A stretch of 12,708 nt of DNA from Moraxellaceae bacterium (GTDB lineage Bacteria; Pseudomonadota; Gammaproteobacteria; Pseudomonadales; Moraxellaceae): positions 52,755 to 65,462 of the forward strand of contig DPJB01000002.1 of assembly GCA_003543245.1 (NCBI GenBank), given 5' to 3'. This document shows positions 7,831-12,708 of this stretch, piece after piece. The notes under the pieces are model-generated. The model was not told the DNA's origin, made no database searches, and was given only the letters and a program-made list of their open reading frames with translations. The position numbers and the translations under genes were made by a program. Every line of letters starts with the position of its first letter. The stretch's first letter is position 1.

Positions 7831-8493
7831 TCAGGCAGCCCCGTCCAGCCCGACTGCACGGCAGGCGGCATCGGCAAAAAATTCCCTGAGTGATGCCAGC
7901 GGTACCGTGCGCTGGCCCGCCAGCCAGTGACGTGCGTATTCGTGCACCGGCCCCACCACCAGCGCCAGATAAGCCTCCAGTGGCCAGCGCAAGCGCTGGT
8001 GCGGCGGCAAGCTGGCCGCCATCCACCCGGCAAACGCCGACTGCGATGTACCCAGCTCGGACGCCACGCCACGCGCGTCCGGCGCATGTGCCAGCACGCC
8101 GCGATGATTGAACAGAAAGCGGGCCCAGTCCGGCTGCTGCCCTATCCAGTCAACATTGGCGTACACCACGGCGCGTACACCCGACTCCAGCGACGTCACC
8201 CCCTCAAATGCCGCCAGCTGGAACGCACGGAAACTCCGCAGCCCCTCAAGGTACAGCTCGACCGCCACGCCCTCCTTGCTGCCAAAGTGGTGGTAGATGC
8301 TGCCCGTGCTGGCACCGGAGGCCTCACGGATCATGTCGATGGTGGTGGTCTCTACCCCGTGCCGCAAAAAGCAGTCCAGCGCGGCGCCAAGGATTGCCAG
8401 CCGGCGGTCTGCTGCTTTTGCCTGTGTGCCTGCTGGCGTGCCTGCTTGTGCGGCAGCCGGGGCGTCAGGCGATGTATCTGGTCGTTTTATCAT
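7831..8493 (-). CDS. TetR-family transcriptional regulator, divergent from the hotdog gene
   Basis: A 220-residue TetR-type repressor. After an Ala/Pro/Thr-rich leader of about 27 residues, the DNA-binding domain covers about 29-76. It has the typical ALDCFLRHGVETTTIDMI (38-55) and the recognition region GASTGSIYHHFGSKE (60-74). The C-terminal ligand domain is not recognisable by class. No Shine-Dalgarno precedes ATG 8493, and the predicted -10 (TAATAT, complement of 8501-8506) puts the transcript start within a few nt of the ATG, so the mRNA may be leaderless. The operator-like palindromes begin 4 bp upstream, which suggests tight autorepression. It is divergent from the DUF4442 gene, the usual layout for a TetR protein that controls its neighbour. 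It converges with the AraC gene, stops 14 bp apart. Confidence 0.92.
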   Translation of the reverse strand: MIKRPDTSPDAPAAAQAGTPAGTQAKAADRRLAILGAALDCFLRHGVETTTIDMIREASGASTGSIYHHFGSKEGVAVELYLEGLRSFRAFQLAAFEGVTSLESGVRAVVYANVDWIGQQPDWARFLFNHRGVLAHAPDARGVASELGTSQSAFAGWMAASLPPHQRLRWPLEAYLALVVGPVHEYARHWLAGQRTVPLASLREFFADAACRAVGLDGAA

Positions 8494-8515
8494 GACAAGA
8501 ATATTATTCTAGAAT
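8487..8515 (+). promoter_or_regulatory. Predicted promoter of the DUF4442 gene
   Basis: TTATCA (8487-8492, 4 of 6) and TAGAAT (8510-8515, 5 of 6) are 17 nt apart. The start site would be near 8522, about 60 nt before the ATG. The -10 box spans the junction of the two operator palindromes. Confidence 0.5.
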
Positions 8516-8523
8516 ATTGTTCT
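8498..8523. promoter_or_regulatory. Tandem 13-bp palindromes, probable TetR operator
   Basis: AGAATATTATTCT (8498-8510) is a perfect palindrome about a central T. It is followed at once by AGAATATTGTTCT (8511-8523), which differs by one base. The pair therefore forms both a direct repeat and nested inverted repeats: TATTCTAGAATA across the junction is itself a perfect palindrome. The A/T-rich block stands out from its GC-rich surroundings and overlaps the -10 boxes predicted for both divergent genes. The adjacent TetR protein is the natural ligand, by inference. Confidence 0.8.
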
Positions 8524-8529
8524 AGTCTA
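8501..8529 (-). promoter_or_regulatory. Predicted promoter of the divergent TetR gene
   Basis: On the minus strand, TAGACT (complement of 8524-8529, 4 of 6) and TAATAT (complement of 8501-8506, 4 of 6) are 17 nt apart. The operator lies between and over the two boxes. The start of transcription would fall within a few nt of ATG 8493. Confidence 0.4.
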
Positions 8530-8583
8530 TTGCATCAGTACCACCCGCAGACCAGCCGCATACAACCCACAGAGCTCACCACC

Positions 8584-9045
8584 ATGATGAATGCCCTCGC
8601 CATGTTCAACCGCATGAAGAATCTTCCTGGCGGCACCCGCCTGTTCAGCCTTGGCGTGTGCCGGGCCGCCCCGTACTTCAGCACCATCAGCCCGCACGTC
8701 ACCGAGCTGGCTCCCGGGCTGGTCAAGGTATCCATGCGCAAGCGCCGGCGTGTGGAAAACCACCTGCAGACCGTGCATGCCATTGCCATGTGCAACATGG
8801 CCGAGCTGGCCGGCGGCCTGCTGACCGACGTTTCCGTGCCTGCGGGTGCCCGGTGGATTCCCAGCGGCATGACCGTGCAATACCTGGCCAAGGCCAAGAC
8901 CGATCTGGTGGCCACCTCTGACGGCAGCGGCATTGACTGGAGCCGTGAAGGCAGCATCGTGGTGCCCGTGATTGTCCGGGACACCAACAATATCGAGGTG
9001 TTCCGCGCCGACATCACCATGAACGTGAAGCACGCCAAGGCCTGA
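8584..9045 (+). CDS. DUF4442 hotdog-fold, thioesterase-like protein
   Basis: A 153-residue protein matching the DUF4442 group of single-domain hotdog-fold proteins, related to PaaI/YbgC acyl-CoA thioesterases. Key stretches are APYFSTISPHVTELAPGLVK (29-48), RRRVENHLQTVHAIAMCNMA (54-73) with the central helix continuing into ELAGGL, and the strand IPSGMTVQYLAKAKTDLVA (91-109). Members are thought to hydrolyse or bind acyl-CoA thioesters in the cytoplasm; no substrate can be assigned. The start is ATG 8584 (ATG 8587 is also possible); the GAG in the upstream leader is only a weak Shine-Dalgarno. It is divergent from a TetR regulator across a 90-bp gap holding tandem palindromes, so it is probably repressed by that protein. 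A GC-rich hairpin 12 nt after the stop closes it as a single-gene unit. Confidence 0.85.
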   Translation: MMNALAMFNRMKNLPGGTRLFSLGVCRAAPYFSTISPHVTELAPGLVKVSMRKRRRVENHLQTVHAIAMCNMAELAGGLLTDVSVPAGARWIPSGMTVQYLAKAKTDLVATSDGSGIDWSREGSIVVPVIVRDTNNIEVFRADITMNVKHAKA

Positions 9046-9056
9046 GACCTGTACAA

Positions 9057-9079
9057 CGCCCCGGCACACCGCCGGGGCG
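9057..9079 (+). terminator. GC-rich terminator-like hairpin after the DUF4442 gene
   Basis: CGCCCCGGC (9057-9065) and GCCGGGGCG (9071-9079) pair perfectly over 9 bp around ACACC. No T-run follows, so it may pause or protect the transcript's 3' end, or act together with another factor. Confidence 0.6.
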
Positions 9080-9178
9080 ACTGCCACTTTCGCCACGCCA
9101 TCCGGAAACCAGGTTCACCCCGCTCCACCCATCTCCAGTTCAGCCTCATTTTCACACCACCATTCGTCGTCCGCGTGA

Positions 9179-9207
9179 TTGACCTCCGGGCGCAGCGGCC
9201 TTATTTT
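9179..9207 (+). promoter_or_regulatory. Predicted promoter of the TetR-dehalogenase operon
   Basis: TTGACC (9179-9184, 5 of 6) and TATTTT (9202-9207, 4 of 6) are 17 nt apart. The start site would be near 9214, inside the palindrome at 9204-9225, so a bound repressor would block the -10 and the start. Confidence 0.5.
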
Positions 9208-9225
9208 GTATCGAACGCTACAAAA
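9204..9225. promoter_or_regulatory. 22-bp near-perfect palindrome, probable operator of the second TetR regulator
   Basis: TTTTGTATCG (9204-9213) and CGCTACAAAA (9216-9225) are inverted repeats matching at 9 of 10 positions, with AA in the centre. The palindrome ends 20 bp before ATG 9246 of the TetR gene. Its size, symmetry and place over the predicted promoter are typical for TetR autorepression; binding is inferred. Confidence 0.78.
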
Positions 9226-9245
9226 CAAAGCTGACAGGCCGGCCC

Positions 9246-9947
9246 ATGGCAAGACCACGACAGATTGACGACAACAAGCTGCTGCAGCGCGCCATGATGG
9301 TGTTCTGGCAGAACGGCTTTGGCGCCACCGGCATTCGCGAGCTGGAAGATGCCACCGGGCTGCGTGCCCCCAGCCTGTACAACCGCTTTGGCTCGAAAGA
9401 AGGGCTGTTTGAAGCCGCCCTCGAACATTACCTGCAGATGGTTGTGGGCTGGCGTGTCCGGCATTTTCTGGAAGGCGCAGATGCCGTGCCGCCGGATGAT
9501 CGCGACCGCAAGGAAGCCTATGACAAACAGGATGCCCTTGCCGGCCTGCGCCGCTTTCTGGAAACCACCTACGACTATGCAGACAGCAGGCACCCGGCCA
9601 TGGCCTGCCTGCTGGTGAATACGTCGATGGAAATGGGCGGCACGCAAGGCGCGGTGGATGCCGTGCTGCTGCGGGGCGCACAAAAAATACGTGCCGGTTT
9701 TGAGCACAACCTGCAACGCCTGCAACGCGATGGTCGCCTGCCGGCAGACGCCGACATTTCCGCACACGCCGAACACCTGCAACTGTGCCTGCAAGGCCTG
9801 CTGGTCAGCAGCCGCATGGACGAAGACAAGGCCTCACTGGCCCGTAAAGTTGGCCTGATCCTTTCCACCCTGCCACTCATTGTGCCTCCGACATCAACTC
9901 CGCCATCACAACTACAATCAATGCTGCCACGGAAGAAAACCCCATGA
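9246..9947 (+). CDS. TetR-family regulator, first gene of the dehalogenase operon
   Basis: A 233-residue TetR-type protein. The DNA-binding domain occupies about 8-56: KLLQRAMMVFWQNGFGATGI (11-30) with the recognition region GLRAPSLYNRFGSKEGLFEA (38-57). The Cys-containing stretch PAMACLLVNTSMEMGG (116-131) resembles TetR regulators of the AcuR/YezE-like group that sense electrophiles or small organic molecules, but this is a loose resemblance. The C-terminal tail from about 213 is rich in Pro/Thr/Ser and looks unstructured. ATG 9246 has only a weak AGG (9236-9238) upstream. Its stop TGA overlaps the ATG of the dehalogenase in an ATGA, so both should be translated from one mRNA with coupling. 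A near-perfect palindrome over the predicted promoter suggests that the regulator represses the pair and releases it when a substrate-like ligand binds. Confidence 0.92.
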   Translation: MARPRQIDDNKLLQRAMMVFWQNGFGATGIRELEDATGLRAPSLYNRFGSKEGLFEAALEHYLQMVVGWRVRHFLEGADAVPPDDRDRKEAYDKQDALAGLRRFLETTYDYADSRHPAMACLLVNTSMEMGGTQGAVDAVLLRGAQKIRAGFEHNLQRLQRDGRLPADADISAHAEHLQLCLQGLLVSSRMDEDKASLARKVGLILSTLPLIVPPTSTPPSQLQSMLPRKKTP

Positions 9948-10864
9948 AATTCCTGCGTACCCCTGATGAACGTTTTGCCAACCTGCCCGGCTACGCCTTT
10001 GCACCGCACTACCTGATGGTGGACGACACCGAAGGTGGCGAACTGCGCATGCATTATCTGGATGAAGGACAAGCGGATGCGCCCGTTGTGCTGATGCTGC
10101 ACGGCGAACCGTCATGGAGTTTTTTGTACCGCAAGATGATTCCGGTGGTGACTGCCGCCGGGTATCGCGTGATTGCGCCCGACCTGATCGGCTTTGGCCG
10201 CTCCGACAAGCCAACGCAGCGCACGGACTACACCTATCAGCGTCATGTTGACTGGGTGCGTTCGTTACTGCTGCAACTGGGCCTTACCAACATCACGCTG
10301 GTGTGCCAGGACTGGGGCGGGCTGATCGGGCTGCGTCTGGTTGGCGAACACCCGGAGTTGTTTGCACGTGTGGTGGCCGCCAATACCATGCTGCCCACCG
10401 GCGACTTTCATCCTGGCGAGGCCTTCCTGAAATGGCAGGAGTTTTCGCAGACAACACCCGTGTTTACTACCGGCAAAATTGTGGCCGGCGGCTGTGCAAC
10501 ACCGCTGTCAGACGACGTGGTGGCCGCGTATGACGCGCCATTTCCGGACGAAAGCTACAAGGAGGGTGCGCGACAGTTTCCAAAGCTGGTGCCGGTCACG
10601 CCGGATGATCCCGCCACCCCGGCAAATCGCGCTGCGTGGCAAGTACTGTTCCAGTTTCACAAACCGTTTTTGTGCGCCTTCAGCGACAAGGACAAGATCA
10701 CCGCTGCGGCAGAGCCCGTGATACGCAAGCTGATTCCGGGTTGCGCGGGGCAACCACACACCACCATCGAGAATGGCGGGCACTTCTTGCAGGAAGATCA
10801 GGGCGAGACACTGGCAAAGGTGGTGGTGGATTTCATGCAGGCAACCGCCAGCACGACTGACTGA
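9944..10864 (+). CDS. dhmA: Haloalkane dehalogenase, subfamily I (DhlA-like)
   Basis: A 306-residue alpha/beta-hydrolase with the residues of subfamily-I haloalkane dehalogenases (EC 3.8.1.5), which turn haloalkanes and water into an alcohol and halide in the cytoplasm. Oxyanion motif HGEPSW (53-58); nucleophile elbow CQDWGG (121-126) with nucleophile D123 and the halide-binding W124; a second Trp in FLKWQEF (161-167, W164) at the place of the cap Trp of DhlA; catalytic acid D250 in SDKDK (247-251); catalytic base H280 in GGHFLQED (278-285). The length is close to that of DhlA (about 310). The symbol follows the naming of this subfamily. Real substrates may be halogenated compounds, or an ester or epoxide if the annotation is misleading; the two Trp residues and the E after the oxyanion His favour dehalogenase. 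It overlaps the TetR gene by 4 bp and is probably induced through it. Confidence 0.88.
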   Translation: MKFLRTPDERFANLPGYAFAPHYLMVDDTEGGELRMHYLDEGQADAPVVLMLHGEPSWSFLYRKMIPVVTAAGYRVIAPDLIGFGRSDKPTQRTDYTYQRHVDWVRSLLLQLGLTNITLVCQDWGGLIGLRLVGEHPELFARVVAANTMLPTGDFHPGEAFLKWQEFSQTTPVFTTGKIVAGGCATPLSDDVVAAYDAPFPDESYKEGARQFPKLVPVTPDDPATPANRAAWQVLFQFHKPFLCAFSDKDKITAAAEPVIRKLIPGCAGQPHTTIENGGHFLQEDQGETLAKVVVDFMQATASTTD

Positions 10865-10903
10865 TTACCCTGAATCATCTGATCACTACCAGAAAGCGGA
10901 ACA

Positions 10904-10942
10904 GCATGCAGTGCGCCGGGAATTATCCGGACCACTGCATGC
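10904..10942. terminator. Large inverted repeat between convergent genes
   Basis: GCATGCAGTG (10904-10913) and CACTGCATGC (10933-10942) are perfect 10-bp inverted repeats. Inside them CCGG (10916-10919) can pair with CCGG (10927-10930), extending the stem past a small internal loop. It lies between the converging dehalogenase and BON genes and could end transcription from both sides, though no T-run follows on either strand. Confidence 0.5.
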
Positions 10943-10944
10943 CT

Positions 10945-10961
10945 CCTGGCCATCAGCCAGG
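10945..10961. terminator. Second short hairpin in the convergent gap
   Basis: CCTGGC (10945-10950) and GCCAGG (10956-10961) pair perfectly around CATCA, 2 bp after the larger inverted repeat and 11 bp past the BON gene stop. No T-run follows. It is the hairpin nearest to the BON gene and may serve its transcript. Confidence 0.4.
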
Positions 10962-10972
10962 CAGCGTCAGGA

Positions 10973-11596
10973 CTAGTTGGTGGCGTTTACTTTCACAACC
11001 TTCAGGTTGCTGCTGTCAACGCTATCAACGCCCTTGATCTGCGTGGCCAGGCTGATCGCCTGATCACGTGCCGCCGGCGTGCCCACTTCACCAGACAGCA
11101 TGACCACATGCTTTTTGGTGATGACATTGATCTGCAGGCCCTTGGTCAGACTGTCGGCCAGCAACACTGACTTTACCTTGGTGGTAATCCAGCTGTCCGA
11201 CACCGCACGCCCGGCGTCTTTTGTGACGGCCTTTGTCTTGTCGCCAATTTCAGTGGCAATCGATGGCGTATAGATATTGTTCTGCACGCCCAGCGCGCCT
11301 TCGGCATGCTTGGCCAGCTCTTCTGCCACATTCTTTGTGGCGGTATCCGGCGCGGTGCCCTTGAGCATCACGATACCGTTGACGGTCGTGACACTGATGT
11401 CGGTGCCTTTAAGACGGGCATCTTCCATGAAGCGGGCTTTTACGCGACCGGTGATGACGGCATCGCTGATGGCAACACTGGCGCTGCTGCTGTGCGGCTT
11501 TTCATCATCCGCCGCAAACACGGCACCACTAAAGCCAAGCACTGCAGTAGCAAGTGCCACCGACAAAACCGAACGGGACAGGAATCTGGTATTCAT
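10973..11596 (-). CDS. Periplasmic protein with two BON domains (OsmY-like)
   Basis: A 207-residue exported protein. The signal peptide covers 1-28 with cleavage after VFA (28). Two BON domains follow, about 43-109 and 133-204. The first has DAVITGRVKARFMEDARLKG (45-64) and VTTVNGIVMLKGTAP (69-83). The second has DSWITTKVKSVLLADSL (134-150) and VITKKHVVMLSGEVGTPAAR (168-187). BON domains bind phospholipid surfaces; OsmY and related proteins act in envelope stress and outer membrane protein handling in the periplasm. ATG 11596 is chosen over an in-frame ATG at 11623 because GGAGAA sits about 6 nt upstream and the signal peptide then begins properly. The promoter was not identified with confidence. 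It ends in the hairpin-rich gap facing the dehalogenase gene, and a long non-coding stretch lies upstream. Confidence 0.93.
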   Translation of the reverse strand: MNTRFLSRSVLSVALATAVLGFSGAVFAADDEKPHSSSASVAISDAVITGRVKARFMEDARLKGTDISVTTVNGIVMLKGTAPDTATKNVAEELAKHAEGALGVQNNIYTPSIATEIGDKTKAVTKDAGRAVSDSWITTKVKSVLLADSLTKGLQINVITKKHVVMLSGEVGTPAARDQAISLATQIKGVDSVDSSNLKVVKVNATN

Positions 11597-11650
11597 GTGT
11601 TTCTCCGAGGTATAACCGGACAACCGGAAAAATTGCGGCTGTCGTGATCA

Positions 11651-11676
11651 GGCCTGCATCCTGTGCCCGGCAGGCC
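11651..11676. repeat. 7-bp inverted repeat upstream of the BON gene
   Basis: GGCCTGC (11651-11657) and GCAGGCC (11670-11676) pair perfectly around a 12-nt loop. It lies about 55 bp upstream of the BON start. It could be a hairpin or a binding site; nothing in the sequence decides. Confidence 0.4.
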
Positions 11677-11703
11677 ACCCCGTCTGTACGGCCTCGTACA
11701 CAG

Positions 11704-11745
11704 CACAGTCACTACACACAACGCCACACAGTCGCTACACACGAC
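11704..11745 (+). repeat. Two-copy direct repeat, 19 bp with 23-bp period
   Basis: CACAGTCACTACACACAAC (11704-11722) recurs as CACAGTCGCTACACACGAC (11727-11745), differing at 2 of 19 positions. A weaker trace of the same CA-rich pattern continues to about 11765. Probably a local duplication in non-coding DNA; a regulatory role is possible. Confidence 0.65.
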
Positions 11746-11962
11746 TGCATACAGCACCACGCAGCACTCCCCGGCACCCGGCCCTGCCCGGCAATCCGCC
11801 GCCTTGTCTGGCCAGTCCTCTCCCGCCCTGACCCCTGCCCAGACTCATGCCCAGACTCCTGGCCGGGCCCCTGCCCGACCGGAATACAGCCCCGGAAATA
11901 CCCCCGGCGACCATCATCACGTAAAAAAATGACGAACATGGCCCCGGAGGCCCCGTCCTTTC

Positions 11963-11991
11963 TTAACTTGCGCCCCGCCTTCCGCTACAAT
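11963..11991 (+). promoter_or_regulatory. Predicted sigma70 promoter of acnB
   Basis: TTAACT (11963-11968, 4 of 6) and TACAAT (11986-11991, 5 of 6) are 17 nt apart. Transcription would begin near 11998, leaving a leader of about 98 nt before the GTG start, long enough for post-transcriptional control. Confidence 0.6.
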
Positions 11992-12095
11992 TCGCGCCTG
12001 TTTTTTCACCAGTTGTACCGACCCCGGCGCGCTCAGGGCCACAAGCTCTGTCCGTTTCAGCCGGCATAACCATTCAGCCAGTAGAGGAAGCCACC

Positions 12096-12708
12096 GTGCT
12101 CGAAGCCTACCGTCAACACGTTGCCGAACGCGCCGCCCTGGGCGTACCCCCCAAGCCCCTCGATGAAAAGCAGGTTGCCGATCTGGTCGCCCTGCTGAAG
12201 AACCCGCCCAAGGGCGAGGAAGCCTTCCTCGTGGACCTGCTGGAAAACCGTGTGCCGGCCGGTGTCGACCCCGCCGCCTACGTGAAGGCCGCCTTCCTGG
12301 CCGCCGTCACCAAGGGTGAAGCTGCTTCTCCGCTGGTCACCAAGGAACGCGCCGTTTACCTGCTGGGCACCATGCTCGGTGGCTACAACGTCGAGCCGCT
12401 GGTCAGCCTGCTGGCCGATGCCACCCTGGGTGCCATTGCTGCCGACGCCCTGAAGAAGACCCTGCTGGTGTTCGACTCCTTCCACGACGTGGAAGAACTG
12501 GCCAAGGCCGGTAACGCCAATGCCAAAGCCGTGCTGCAGAGCTGGGCCGATGCCGAATGGTTCACCAGCCGCCCAAACGTGCCGACCGAAATCAAGGTCA
12601 CCGTATTCAAGGTGACGGGTGAGACCAACACCGACGACCTGTCGCCTGCCCAGGACGCCTGGAGCCGCCCGGATATTCCGCTGCACGCCAACGCCATGCT
12701 CAAGAACG
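12096..12708 (+). CDS. acnB: Aconitate hydratase B, N-terminal part (cut by window edge)
   Basis: The first 204 codons of aconitase B (whole protein about 860 residues), the TCA-cycle enzyme that interconverts citrate and isocitrate in the cytoplasm. Residues 1-160 are the helical AcnB N-terminal domain, beginning MLEAYRQHVAERAA. The swivel domain then begins, with the strongly conserved TVFKVTGETNTDDLSPAQDA (169-188) and SRPDIPLHANAMLKN (190-204). The catalytic 4Fe-4S cysteines and active site lie beyond the edge. The start is GTG 12096, supported by GAGGAAG (12084-12090) 5 nt upstream and by agreement with the usual MLEAY start of the family. Its own sigma70-like promoter and long leader lie upstream, so it is probably a single unit. 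In other bacteria acnB is controlled by iron-responsive small RNAs; no such site is shown here. Confidence 0.97.
   Translation, partial: MLEAYRQHVAERAALGVPPKPLDEKQVADLVALLKNPPKGEEAFLVDLLENRVPAGVDPAAYVKAAFLAAVTKGEAASPLVTKERAVYLLGTMLGGYNVEPLVSLLADATLGAIAADALKKTLLVFDSFHDVEELAKAGNANAKAVLQSWADAEWFTSRPNVPTEIKVTVFKVTGETNTDDLSPAQDAWSRPDIPLHANAMLKN

Larger units (their letters stand above)
11597..12095. other. 499-bp intergenic stretch between the BON gene and acnB
   Basis: Neither strand holds a believable gene. Open frames here are low-complexity (Pro, Ala, Thr, His and Gly rich), overlap each other and lack ribosome-binding sites. The stretch holds a hairpin (11651-11676), a CA-rich repeat region (about 11700-11765), a C-rich region with CCCAGACTC repeated near 11838-11860, and the acnB promoter with its leader of about 98 nt. 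The sequence also carries the start region of the BON gene on the left, including its Shine-Dalgarno. Confidence 0.75.

Noticed and set aside
7927..8583. N-terminal extension of the DUF4442 frame back to 7927
   Set aside because: The extension lies opposite the TetR gene and crosses the operator region; the family-like protein starts at ATG 8584.
11704..11765. CRISPR-like array
   Set aside because: Only two 19-bp copies with a 4-bp gap, no spacers and no cas genes.
11663..11939. Small open frames on both strands in the acnB upstream gap (such as 89 codons from 11663)
   Set aside because: Low-complexity products, no ribosome-binding sites, overlapping frames on both strands; best explained by skewed base composition.

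Overview
The window looks like a stretch of a fairly GC-rich gammaproteobacterial chromosome. The best clue is the AcnB N-terminus at the right edge, which from memory resembles Pseudomonas-type AcnB; a Pseudomonadales relative is plausible, but no species can be named. I see no tRNA, rRNA, CRISPR array, insertion sequence or phage gene.

Left part (1-5004): a membrane and envelope housekeeping block. On the minus strand lie an orphan PulE/GspE-type secretion ATPase (856-2685) and, 46 bp downstream, an SPFH/stomatin-like membrane protein that runs off the left edge (1-809). Divergent from them on the plus strand is a likely operon: a LemA-family lipoprotein (2796-3452), a TPM-domain membrane protein with a glycine-rich tail (3472-4341) and a PlsC-like acyltransferase (4378-5004). 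The 110-bp divergent gap holds plausible promoters in both directions.

Middle part (5005-10975): an accessory-looking metabolic and regulatory block. It starts with an exported protein resembling the AttH/CrtC/tocopherol-cyclase calycin group (5240-6541), closed by a clear terminator. An AraC-family regulator follows (6776-7816), then a TetR regulator on the minus strand (7831-8493) divergent from a DUF4442 hotdog-fold protein (8584-9045). Their shared promoter region carries two tandem 13-bp palindromes that overlap the -10 boxes of both predicted promoters. A second TetR gene (9246-9947) overlaps the start of a subfamily-I-type haloalkane dehalogenase (9944-10864) by ATGA, with a 22-bp near-perfect palindrome over the predicted promoter. 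Three regulators among three enzyme-like genes suggest inducible handling of hydrophobic or halogenated small molecules. That is inference from gene content.

Right part (10865-12708): two hairpins lie in the convergent gap after the dehalogenase, followed by a two-BON-domain periplasmic protein on the minus strand (10973-11596). A 499-bp non-coding stretch, low in complexity and with short repeats, leads to a sigma70-like promoter and the first 204 codons of acnB (12096 onward, GTG start), cut by the window edge.

I did not find a clearly unprecedented system. The most rewarding parts are the TetR/dehalogenase unit with its operator, the tandem operator of the TetR/hotdog pair, and the exported calycin-like protein.
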